A stretch of 64,000 bases of DNA from positions 62,001 to 126,000 of the forward strand of contig JAJNNX010000036.1 of the NCBI GenBank assembly GCA_023159155.1, given 5' to 3'. The notes beneath the pieces are model-generated. The model was not told the origin of the DNA and did not search any database. It was given only the letters and a program-made list of their open reading frames with translations. Below are positions 14,465 through 25,843 of this stretch, in pieces. The DNA comes from Ustulina deusta. Taxonomy: Eukaryota; Ascomycota; Sordariomycetes; Xylariales; Xylariaceae. The number at the start of each line of letters is the position of its first letter. The stretch's first letter is position 1. The translations under genes and the position numbers were made by a program.

Positions 14465-15429
14465 AAGAGTATTGAGGGAACCGACATGGCTACCGTAGAA
14501 GGAGAAGCGCGAGGTGGGAAAGCGGTGCGAGAACGCAACGTGTGTACAACTACTGGAATGGAGTGGATTGGGTGTAAGTGGCTACGGGGGGTTGAATAGT
14601 CAGTTTGTGGCTATACAAGTCTGATATATGGTTAATACAACACCATTACCACTCTCTTTTAGTTAGATAGTATATAGAATCCAGCTGCGTTTTGTTATAT
14701 TCAACAAGTTCCCTAATTAAACGGCTTAGTTATTATACTTGGAAGTATAGGTTTAGCTTATCTCCTTAATAAAGGCAAGGTGAGTGCCCCTCCTTGCTGG
14801 CATGACCTACTTACAATTGCCCACTTCAGTGCTTGCTGGCCTATTGCAATCATGCCAGGGTCATTATAGGAACGGAAACAGTTTGGGGTTTTCCCACAGG
14901 TGGGCAACGAATATCCAACTAAGTAGTTTTCTTTTGCATTCGCAACGGTGCGCTGCAGTTCTATTTTGTGACACGGGATAATGCTACTGAGATTTCCGTA
15001 GCAGCCCTAGTGGCTAAGAGATATCGTTGCGCTATAAACACCTACTTATATGATATCTTATGGATTAGGACTTGAGATAACAGACAAAGACATCATGTTT
15101 CGTTATCGCATTCGTTAATTAAAGCCCAACCCTGTCATAAAAGCATGGTAATTATGGCGGAAAAGTTATTAGTTGCTTGGAATCTTATTAAATTTGTAAT
15201 TGTGTAGCTAATTAAGCTGTAAGCCAGTAACGAAGGCATAGGATGAACTTGAACGTGCGTTTAGATGGATTTGGAAGTATGGCGTTAGCTATCTCGATAC
15301 ATAAGTCTCTGCTTTGGCAGATTTGTGTAGCAATGTGACGAAGCCGAATTATCGGCAGTATTGAATACCAGAGGCTGAGCAATGTGCGATAGAAGCAAGA
15401 GTATAAGCCCGACTGTTGCTGCGAAGCCT
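14465..15429. other. Intergenic region, AT-leaning, no gene seen
   Basis: Lies between the 3' ends of the convergent M4 protease and HFM1. From about 14600 to 15300 it is richer in A/T with TTAATTAA-like words, perhaps an old degraded insertion, but I see no terminal repeats. Confidence 0.4.
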
Positions 15430-18400
15430 CTAGTCAACAAAGTTGACCAAGCCCCGAAGACTGTCAATCAGCTCTGGATCAAAACCGGCAACCCAAGCCG
15501 GCTCGACAGGTTCATTTGATGAGCCATTTTCACTGTCACTTCCCAGCTGCCCCAAGAATCTAGGCGAATTAGCACTAGCAGCGCGGCCGGTGCCCTGAGA
15601 GAAGTGGGAATCCGGTAATGCCTCTTTTATCCGAGGGGAAACTGGGGCGATCATGTCAAACTCCGGCAGAGGAGGGCTTGAAGGAGGGAGATTCGGCTCG
15701 CGGGGGTTCCCTGCGAAGGATTCAGATCGGGATGCCTCGGCTGTGTCGGCTAAGGGCAAATCAAATCTGTCAGATGCCTTTTGTAGCTCATCAACTGTAG
15801 TAAAGCTGAGGTTCGGTTCCTAACCGTACTCCATGCTTTCCTTCAAACTGTGTACTACACCGGGATATAGAGTCTCGTCGCTCGTCCAGGTCATGTGCGG
15901 TGATGCAGTCTCGCTTAGGTTTGGCTGCTCAACATCCTTCTTAATACCAAGGAATTCGTCAAGATCAGGTAGGTCAGATATATCATCATATGTATCACTG
16001 AACGGGTCATCTCCGGCCGATATGTGAGTATTGTTAGCGTTTTCAGTAGAAACAGAACCTCCCTGACTAGTCAAAATGCCGCAGCTCCTGCTGCCATCAG
16101 GGGTACTAGGTTTTGCTTTGTAGCTTTTAGTCAAACGTGGCGAAATAATTCTATCGCCTATCACTTCCTCGTGAAGTTGTAGCAACTTTTTCCGCTGATT
16201 TTGGGTTGTGGTGCGAGATTGTGTTTGTATCGCTGGTGATGCGGTGCTGTTGTCGCTCACGTTGCACAGGTCAATATATTCGATATTTGAGAAGGAATTA
16301 GATGTTGAATCGAGACGCGCTTGCTTGGCTTTCTTAGGTGTGCTGACGACATCCAATGAACGTTTCTTTTGAGCTTTCGAGATCTGCTGCGGATAGTCTC
16401 TGTGCTTTTGGCTAGTCTTTGAATTGATTGTCGACGTGGACAGAGTTAGGTTTCCCTTCTCCCCACCTTTTCGATTATTAACAGGCTCATTCTCACACTT
16501 ACTGCCTAAGTCGCCTGGTTTTTTCATTGACTTAGGCGGCCGATACTTGTCAATCCCTTCTCGGCAACATTTGTGATTGCAAGGCTTGCCGAGTTTTGTA
16601 AGCCCTCCGTTGCGGCAGTGGTGATTGCAAACGTATCTGCCATTATCCATTTTAGCTAGGTTGGCTTCGGGTGGTCCAGATTGAACATCTTCTTGCGACA
16701 ATAGCTCATCAATGAGTGGGAAGTCCTCTTCGACGTTGTCTAGGTACCCTGGGGACTCAGGGCGAGGTTCTAAGTCAAGTCTCGGCGATTCCAGAGCTGC
16801 AAGCATAGCTTCGTCCGAAATATCCTCGTAATCATCAATATACGGTAAATCAGGTTTAGAAACTGCAGATTGAGTCTCTTGACTCCTGTTGTTCCTAAAG
16901 ACTGATGCTGGAATATTGGGCTCCAAAGTCTTCGTCACCTGCGTTCCTACAATATCCTCACAGCTGAAGCAGCACAGCACCGTCTGATTTGGTGCTGTGA
17001 GCGCAACCGGGAATTTTATGTCCAGCCCATTTGACTTTTCAAGCTTCTTCATATTCCCACGCCAGAAGTATGCAAGGTTTCCGTCGGAGGTCAGCGCTGT
17101 GAAAGACAACGCAGGAATCCTCTCCTTCCAGTACGGTGCTGCTTTAGTATTGCGATGCCCCAGGCATGCTTTAATAGTAACCGAAACAGCCTCATTTGAC
17201 TTGAAACTTGATGCTTTAGACTCAACGATATCGGCTTTCAATGTAAGGCGTGGAAACTTTTCTAGTACCTTCTGGACGTTTCGGCCGTATGGGGGGTTTC
17301 TGCTGGCAATTCGCTCAATATCAAGGATACCTTTGTCTGCCACACCCAGAACCGTATGAACCCCATAGCTTACCCATTTTCGCACAGCAACTGGCCCAAA
17401 ACCTGGGATCTGAGACAGTTGTACCGGTTTATTTTCCCAGGCCTGGGCCTCTATGGAACGGCCAAGTTCGAGTGCGGCTTGGGTACCTAATCCGTCACCT
17501 TCGAATGCTTTGCAGTCTATCACGCAACGTACAAGGCGCTTCAAACGATCAAATACCATTCTTCGCTCTCTCAGTAAATCTTGGCGAATGAGATTAGTGT
17601 CCTTATCTGCTGGCAGATCGACCCCTCCAAGATAGATTTGAACTATCATGAAGATTTTGTGCCAAGTAAGCGTCAGTGTTTCTCGGACTGGATGGAGAAC
17701 AAGAGGTGATTTGTTTATTTCTCGAAAGATAGCTCGCTCGGTGGGCTTAAACTTAAAATCTTTGAATTCTATAGCCTTGCAGATGGTAGTGAGCTATAAA
17801 TACGTTAACACGCAATGATGCAACGAGCTCGCTCATATTACGCACCATTTCTTCAACGCTAGCGGCTCGAGGAATTGAAAGGAGAAGCTTCATCGTATCG
17901 AATTGAATCATGTATCTGGACATAGCTTGGCCATATTCGGTACACGTGAGTGGTATGTGCCTAGACACTAGTCCATGATCTTGTAGGAGTTTGACATCAC
18001 GCTCGCACCACTCCTCCATTTGTTCATCTGCGCCAGTTGCATTTTGTACATTTTGAAGGTTGTATAAAGAAGGCGATTGTCGTACTCGCACGCTTAGAAA
18101 CGTACCGCTGATCCACTTCTTCGCGGTTTGAATGTCTTGGATCGTCCCGAGTCCGATTTCAGAATTCAGGTGCTCTAGTAAATTCCGGTGTAACGTGCTT
18201 TCGAGAAGTTCTTCGCCCGAAACGAGTTTCTTATATCGCTCCACGTTCGCCAGTCTTGTCATGATAATGGCAACAGCGCGGCTATCAAATTGTGGGCGGC
18301 CAGCGCGTCCCAACATCTGCATGACCTCCAAATCTGAGTATTCTTGAGGTCCATCATCCGTGTAGTGGTTGGTTCCCTTGAGGACGACAGTGTGGCAAGG

Positions 18401-20465
18401 TAGATTTACACCAACAGCTAGGGTGGATGTGCAGCAGATAAGATGAAGCTGGCCATTAAGAAACCCCGTCTCGATCGCGGCTCTATCCTTGGCGTCGAGA
18501 CCTGCATGATGAAAAGCAACACCATAGCGAATGAGCTCCTGTAAATCATGGGATACTACAGGAATGCGGTGACTTGGTGGTGGCCAGGGCCGGTCATCAT
18601 TGCGGCAGGTCGACCACCACTCTGCCAGAGATCGAGCTGTACGTTCGCAAGATTTCCGTGTGAAGCAGAACACCATAATTGGCTTCCTCTCAGAATGTTT
18701 TGCAATTAAGAGATTCAGCTTTCCATCAAGCGTTTTTTCGAAGATGAAGTCATTAGGTGCGCCGTCATAACCGTAAACGTACCTCTGCAACTTGACTGGT
18801 CGCATTTCTTCTCCGAAAACTTCAAATCTTGCTGGTTCAAGTTGGTTGTGGTGATCGCGCCCAAGCCACGTGGCGACGTCATTGATGTTGGGGACCGTCG
18901 CACTAATAGCAACAAAGCGAATGCTAGCTCCAATGGTCTTCATGCGAGACACAACAGCCTCGAGGGTTGCACCTCGAGTATCCTTGAGAATGTGAACTTC
19001 ATCGATGAGCACAAGGCGGACCAACTCTAGCAATTTCCTATGATCCTTCCATTTTCTTGTAATTGAATCCCACTTTTCCGGTGTGGTGACAATAATGGAT
19101 GCGCTGCCAATACGGTGAGCCTCGGCTTGAGAGGTATCGCCAGTGAGCTCAACACATTGTAAGTTCATGTGACTGAACTTCGCCTGCCAATCTCTTGACT
19201 TCTCGGAGCATAAAGATTTGGTTGGAGCTTGGTAGACAATCTTGAAGTTGCTTCCTCCCTGACTTGACACGAGCTTGCAGATGGCCATTTCCAGGATGGC
19301 AGTCTTACCAGAGCCGGTAGGTGCAGAAATGACGACGTTGTCATTCGTGCCATATACTAGAGGGAAGCACCTTGACTGTACAGCATTAAATAGCTGAAAT
19401 GGGAAGATAGCACGGAATTTGTCCGGCAAAGATTGCCGTGGATCAACAAGGAGCGTACTGTTCACAATAGGTAGGGGATAAGAAGCATGGTCGACGTCGA
19501 GCTGAAGTTTCTGGTTCCATTTTGGGGCAACTTGATTCCGTTTGAAAACCTGCCTTTGCCTCTCTAGGCTTATACGAATCGAAGGACTTGAGTGTCCAGC
19601 TTGCGAGGGCGAGCTGCCCGTGAGAGAGGAGTTGATTGGCGGTGTTGTCTTTGCTGAGGACATGTCAGCCGTATGTAAGCCAACGTGTCCAGTTGTATGC
19701 CTTACCATGATGCAAAGGTGGTGGTGCAAAGAGTTGTTTCCCGTGCCGAAGCTCTTCAGCTCTTTGTGTACTGTTTCGATTTGAAATCAACTGGGCAGAC
19801 GCAAGGTGTTGAGGCGGTTCAAGCTGGGCTAAGGGGTTCCGGGCTGACAACTGATATGGGAATGTTGGGGAAGAATCTTGGATGCCGCGGATAGAGAATG
19901 CGCGGTCGGGCTCAAGAGACACATCGCTATGGCAATGTGGGGCGCTTTCGAATGGTGATCGGTGGTCAGGGTCTCTGGGCACGAATGGTCTGAAGTGATG
20001 GCTTGCATCCTCGAGCACCCGACGTGGCCTGGGAGCACCGGCATTTAGGGGGAATGAAAGACGTTGCGTGGCACTGTCGCTACTGAGAAAGCCTCCAGCG
20101 CTCAAAGAATGATATGCAGTTTGCGGATGGCCAAACACCGTTTGATCTACAGAGCGGACAGAGTCAGGCAACGAGTTGGCTCACCGAATTTGTTTGACAG
20201 GCAACGTGAAAGAAATGGGCCTACCAAAGTCGCCTAGACCTCTGTATTCAACCCCGTCGTCTGCGATCTGGCCTAGCCCGCCCGTGAGGCTCGCTTGGTT
20301 GCAATAATTGCTGGCGGGCGTGAATATCTGTGGTCGAGGGTATTGAGTCTCAGGGAAGAGGCTGCTGGTATGATCAATGATTCGCTGTATGTGTCTGTCA
20401 TGGTCGCCGCCGCCGGCATGTCTGTAGAGACCAGGGGGATGGTCGCCGCCGGCACCTTGAGACAT
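15430..20465 (-). CDS. HFM1: HFM1/MER3 meiotic ATP-dependent DNA helicase
   Basis: Predicted exons on minus: 20465-20185, 20082-19706, 19653-17846, 17775-15861, 15794-15430; about 1,581 residues, all frames consistent. Ski2-like superfamily 2 helicase: motif I APTGSGKT (about 19324-19301), Ia QAPTKSLC, Ib TTPEKWD, II DEVH (about 19003), III SAT, IV FCFTRKSC, V STLAVGVNLP, VI QMLGRAGRPQFD. Then winged-helix and Sec63-like regions, with a helix-hairpin-helix-like stretch (QIPGFGPVAVRKW). Late in the protein a Cys/His cluster (CNHHC...CNHKCCREGIDKY), a hallmark of HFM1, may bind zinc. Family role: unwinding recombination intermediates in meiotic prophase to promote crossovers. Uncertain points: the first intron (weak acceptor TTTCTCAG), the final intron (a donor GTGTAG at 15860 gives 66 nt; the alternative GTTAGG would give an unlikely 30 nt) and the poorly conserved N-terminus. 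No disruption of catalytic motifs. Confidence 0.92.
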
Positions 20466-21455
20466 GGCCCTGAGATGATTCAATCAATCAATACCAGGTT
20501 ATGTAGGAGACATAGTATCAGATGCTTCTCTATAATAACTACGTCGATATAGGCGGGTGCACACAAGGGGTCTCAAAAGATGGCTGTGATGAGATGTAGA
20601 GACGAGAGCACAAGAAGACCAGACATATGAAAAGATGGGGGCATTTTTGTGCTGCTCAAATGCGGAACATCGAAACTGCCTTCGTCTTTGCTCTTTCCCT
20701 CGCCTCGAAGCAGGAGGTGCTCCTCCCTTCATCGGAGTTGTAGATTGGGAATCACGTGATGACCTATCGAGGCAGGGCTCGCATGCGATGAAAGGTCTAG
20801 AATAATTATATCAGTATTGCCATGGACGGATCCTCACCACAGGGCTTTTGACCTGACTCTTTTTACCTGCTAGTGCCACTATTGGGATTCTGGCCGGTTA
20901 TCCCTTCGGGGCCTCAAGTTATCACACTAATACCAAGCCTGCCTACAGGGCGCGGGAACCGGTGACTATGGTACTTGAGTAGCCCTGGCGGGATACAGGA
21001 AGAAACACGAAGAATGAATAGATTCCTTGTACAATATACTAGTAGAATCTGCTTGTTCTCCTCGCTTCTTACTCTTTTGCACATGCTTTCTACCTTAGTT
21101 TCTGACGCCGTGGGTTGTCGAAGTGAAACTCCAGCGTCCAGTTCAAACGGGAACACTGTGCAAATGTATGTCGAGTTCTCCTTCTCTTTGTCCTCTTGAG
21201 ACTTCACGTTAATTGACTCTAGGTCTTGTCAAGAAACTGCTTGCTATCGTGTGCCGTCTCAATGACTACAACTCAAGGCACATGTGATAACCGGATAAGG
21301 TACCATGCGCCTTGTGTAAGATTCTGTCCAAATATGCGGCGCTGCGCTTATACGATGTTGGATAGCACATCGTTGTCGTGACTGGTAGCACGCCCAACTC
21401 GCGTGTTCTCACGAACTTCATCTGGTTATTTCTCATTTTCTTTCATGGCACGGTA
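20466..21455. other. Intergenic region between HFM1 and the nucleotide-sugar transporter
   Basis: About 1 kb between two genes on the same (minus) strand; it should hold the HFM1 promoter and the transporter 3' UTR. ORFs here are short and unconvincing. Confidence 0.5.
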
Positions 21456-23107
21456 TCAATCATCCCGCCCTTTGTCTCTAGCTGAAGCCCCACGGATGTG
21501 GTGGCGCAGCGGCGAAGAAGGTCGCGATGTTGAGAGACCTAGACTTTTCGCACTGTCAAACGGGTTTGGCACCGAGAGCCTATCAGTCGACCGAGGCGTG
21601 TTCATAGGATCGATTGTAGTCTTTTCGTAAATAGCGATGTTGATGGGCGGTGGGCGCCCTCGCTTGCGATCAGGGCCTGTGTAAAGATAGGTGGCGAAAA
21701 GGACCAACGCAGTGCCCAGGATAAACTAGAATGCGTCAGCTTACTCTATGGGGTTTAGAAATCCATGCAAGACCTTACCGTGAAAGTAACCTCGCAAGTA
21801 AAAAACAAAACGGTAAACAAAAAGCTGATTATGATACTTATGCTCGTTGCAAAGTTCTTTGCGATATTGTCAGCGTAGTGGATGCACAACGAAGCCAGCA
21901 CGCCACCACAGGCTTGGAGAACGATCAAAGCCCAGACAATCCAGCTGTAACCGTCGAAGAAGCCGTGCTTCGCGATCTCCTCGCCGTCCTTGAACACAAC
22001 TCCGACAAAGAAGGCAGGGATGAGGGAGTAAAAGGAGAGTTGGATGTTCCGGATCCAGACAGATGCGGACGCATGAGGATCCTTGAGCACTTTCTCGAAG
22101 AAGACCCCTGTTAGACCTGACAGTGCGGCAACGGCCAAGACAGCGAAGAGACCCATTGAATAATTCATGGTAGGCGTATTGTTTTGATCTTGGTCGATTC
22201 CCTCGTACGTAGCGGACCGCTTTACCAGCAGCTCGCCAGCATCGGCTAAAGACTCCGTACCGCGCCTTGTTAGTTCCCTGGCCACTTCGCCGATATTGTT
22301 AGCTGCCTGGCCTAGTTCATGGACTGATCGAGGGAAAAAATGGTCTGTCATATCGTGAACGACAAAAGAGCTGTTTTTCGAGCCCGACGAAGGAATTGAC
22401 ACAATTGAGACCCCAACCGTCAAAACGATAAGCGAGATCCATTTCTTATGTGACACAGGCCTGCCCAATATCATCACAGTGAAGATGGCTGTCGTGAGTA
22501 TCTGTCCGATTCTCGTTAGATGTCAAGAAAGAGACATGCGCCATTGATATCTCATACCTTGAGTTGTAATATAACTTGGTAGTGAACTGGATCTAGATTC
22601 TCTACAGCTATGTACTGCAAGGTATTCTGCAGAGTATAGAGCATCGCTGGTATTGCCAGTTTCCATCCGTCGCCCATGAACACGGAATTATAAATCTGCA
22701 GGAATAGGACAGTTGCTGGGGTAGAAGGGGCAAGGGTTCTCGACACTTCGTAGATGGCAAAGGTCAGAGAGATGGCAAGCTTGACAAGCTCGGTGAGGAA
22801 TACAGCGGTGGACGTAAAGTATCGATGGTCGCCACTCGGGGGCATCATTCGTGAATAGTGCGCAATGAGGGTGACGGCCGAGTTTTGGAATGTTAACTGG
22901 CCAGCGAGAAGCGTCAATCGACAGTAAGTACAGCGGCGAGAGGAAGCGCCATTAGCCCTCTGGCTGGGTGGAGGCGGTTTGGACCGCAACGCCATTGGAA
23001 TAGAGTATACGCACCGTCATGAGAGTAATTTGCTTCAAAGGGAATCCTAGGAGCGTTGGGCCGCGCACCATCTGCGGCAAGCCCGTTGTAACATCAAGAA
23101 GAGCCAT
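21456..23107 (-). CDS. Golgi nucleotide-sugar (UDP-galactose/UDP-GlcNAc type) transporter, SLC35A family
   Basis: Four exons on minus, all phase 0: 23107-23015, 22896-22558, 22501-21779, 21725-21456; 474 residues. I added the first exon (MALLDVTTGLPQM...KQITLMT) because it restores the family N-terminus, joining to LTFQNSAVTLIAHYSR. Characteristic stretches: STAVFLTELVKLAISL, NTLQYIAVENLDPVHYQV, QLKILTTAIFTVMILGR, GLTGVFFEKVLKD, WIRNIQLSFYSLIPAFF, and the C-terminal ADNIAKNFATSISIIIS. About ten membrane segments of the drug/metabolite transporter fold. It should import UDP-sugars into the Golgi in exchange for UMP for glycan synthesis; the exact sugar cannot be told from sequence. Odd: a hydrophilic insert of about 75 residues (SIPSSGSK...TPTMNYS) in one loop and a Ser/Pro-rich cytosolic tail. 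The first intron uses CTGGCCAG as acceptor. Confidence 0.9.
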
Positions 23108-25843
23108 GATGAAGCTGGGCTTCTTCTGTAAGGCGATTCCCTGGTTCGCGCCTCCGACACGTCTCTTTGGTGGTCCCTCTCAGCTGTCCCGCCCCGGCCT
23201 CGGCTTCGCTGAGCTAGTATCGGTGGATGGCGTCAAGATGAATGGTCAATCGGGTCGTGCGACTCGTGTTTCCTTGTACAGATAACGAGAGCAGATATTG
23301 CGGTGGCCTTGCGGGCGGCAGAAGATGGTGGGAAAGCAGGCTGCGCAACAGCAGCCGAGGCGTATTAAAGATGATGTATTGCCAAAAGTTGGGGCAAAGC
23401 GGAATATGCGTGTCACCAAAGCTGCATGCAGGTTTCAGTGCGTGACAACCAAATTGACAAGCGAGCAAGAGTGCGTCAACTTGGGCAAAATGCTTCACCC
23501 CCCGTCGACGATGTAACCCTCGCCGTCACATATAAGTTACGGTGGCTTGTACGACTTATACCCTGAGCACCCAGGAGGGCTATAGTAGACAAGTAGTATA
23601 CTCGGGACGCTTCAGCAAATCGTAAATACTCACGTAGTTGGGGCGCCTTGACGGCGCAATTGGCTAGACTGGATATCAGAGAAAGAAACGAGGAAATGGA
23701 TAAAACGCTCTAACACGGGCTTCAAAGGATGCGGGTTACTGCCAGGCGAGACGGCGAGACCTGGGTTTGTAGTTTCCTCCATCAGGGGTGGAGCGAGGAT
23801 TGCGCGCAATGATATCAACGGCGTTTTCAGGTGCAGGTCCTGCACACTTCTACGTAATCGAGGCCAGAGTGTAGCGGATTGGGCCCGCAAGATCCCACCT
23901 CCATGGTTCAAGCTCTTATCCTAACCCCACCAATAAATTCCCCATTCCCCTTGTCGTTATTAAGTATATGTACTCTTGCTCATTGCACCAGGTTTTTTTT
24001 TAGTTTTTTTTCCGCTCTTTATTAAATGTGTATTACCTCCCTATAAGTACCGAGGTAGGTACATAGTAGGTAAGTAGGCAGAATATAAACGCACAATATT
24101 CAAAGTCAGTACCCACATACATTTTGAGATAGGTACCTCCTAGCCTTAACTTGCGTCCCTACAAATGAGCTATCGATCGAATGCCAATAGCGCTGTCAGG
24201 AATCGAACCCAACTCACTAGATTAGTAGCTAGGGCTCTATTATAGTGGATTTAACTTTACCTAGGTAGTATTTACTGCATCATTACGTGGTATTCAGCCC
24301 CCATTGTCCATTCCCCTGCCCTCGGCAACTACTGACAGGAGTGCATGTGGGTGGTGTGGATATTGGATCTTCAGGGCGCAATCATTAGGAGGAGGCAAAT
24401 CTCCGTTTTGTTGTCCTGGTGATCCATACTTAAGTATGCATAGATCTCGCTGTTCCATCAATCGGGGATTCTGTCGGGGCACGAAAAGTGTATTTCGACA
24501 AGCTCCAACGCAGCGCCGCTCTCTCGTCATCCGATAGGATGCGTTTTGGTAGAATTCCCCGATCTAGACTATCTATCAAGTAGGTTTCATTCACACTTTG
24601 TTCCAACCCTTCCATGCTGTAGTGTAGATGTATAGACTTGGTACATACAGTTGTACTGTTGGTATAGATTGTTGATTATTTGTATTGTCGTCCTCAACAA
24701 AAACGCCGAGGAGAACCTGCACTAACACTGTCGCGCCAATCCAAATTCCTATTAACAACGTGCCGGTGACCCCAACCAACGAACCCAGCTTTGCATGGGG
24801 AAAGATGCGGGGGTGGACTACCTACAAAGTAGAACTTGCGGTCCTTTTCCCCAACATCCTCCTTCGCTTCTGCACTACACTAGATACGTGTTGGCTGCAT
24901 ACAGAGAGCAAAGAGCACTGGTGAGTGTAATCCTGCCTAGCGTCTTACATGCATCTAGACCGACATCAGTGCACGCATCGTGGCAACCCCCCATGCCACA
25001 CCAACCTGCGGATCATCTCTGTCTGCTGCATGGTCTGGTTGCCGGGGGCTGAAGAAGGCGGCAGTTAGGCTCACATGGACGCGAGAAGTGAGCGGGGGTA
25101 GGGGGGAATGAGGATCGATTTGGCATCTACTGGCTTTTAGAAATACCCAATCAGCAGCGCGAATGTGTGAGTGAGACAGCAGAAACAGAATTCATAGGTA
25201 TGCACAGCAGCATGCAGAGAGGTTAGGTCCCGTGGTACTGGATCCAGAATCAAAATGCATTTCGACTTCATCATTCGATCGGAGAGCGCGTATGTTCAGC
25301 ATAGCCAGTCAGATAGGCATTAGTAGCGTTCAAGATGACGGACAAAAATTGGCGTTTATGAATAATGTCCTCTATACCACGAAACTTGGCATATCATGCC
25401 CAGTTTCTGCGTGCTACATAAGCAGTTGTGCCACCTACTTAGATGCGTCTTCGTAGGGCGCTAGGAAGACGGCTCATCTCATCTAATGCATCATCCATTA
25501 AGTAATCATCCCGTCCGTCAATAGTATTCTCGAAGACCATTTCCTCTCGTTCCCGTCCGATACTAATATAATGCCTTTCACCTATATCCAGGTACCGCTC
25601 AATGCAATGTGTATAGTTACAAAGTGAAATTATTGCTCGGGGTATCGTACCGAGTAAAAATGCGGAGAGGAAAAAAAAAGAAAAAAAAAGAGAGAGAGAG
25701 AGAGAGAGTAAGACCCGTCCATCGCCAACCGCTGGGTGGTGTAAATTGTAGTAAGTACATAGAAAAAATAACACGGCCAGAGTGGCTTGGTTGGGCATCG
25801 TGATATTAGGTGTGAATCATAGGGGTCAAGAGGGATATTGCTT
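23108..25843. other. 2.7-kb intergenic region without a supportable gene
   Basis: Upstream region of the nucleotide-sugar transporter and 3' region of the large disordered protein. Around 24040-24140 it carries the recurrent TAGGTA/GGTACCT words also seen near 1330-1410. A tRNA T-loop-like string lies at about 24196-24212 on minus, without a foldable tRNA. Near 25672-25709 there is an A-rich tract followed by an (AG)n microsatellite. Confidence 0.5.
25672..25709 (+). repeat. A-rich tract plus (AG)n microsatellite
   Basis: Runs of A interrupted by single G, then about nine AG units. It lies about 140 bp beyond the 3' end of the gene at 25844-28705, possibly within its 3' UTR. Confidence 0.85.

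Noticed and set aside
17753..17845. Alternative end of HFM1 at the stop near 17753
   Set aside because: A 70-nt intron 17845-17776 (GTGCGT...CTGCAAG) restores the frame into the conserved downstream region, so the stop lies in an intron.
24180..24265. tRNA-like T-loop on minus (GGGTTCGATTCCTG)
   Set aside because: No acceptor stem, D-arm or 5-bp anticodon stem can be formed around it; at best a decayed tRNA-derived fragment.
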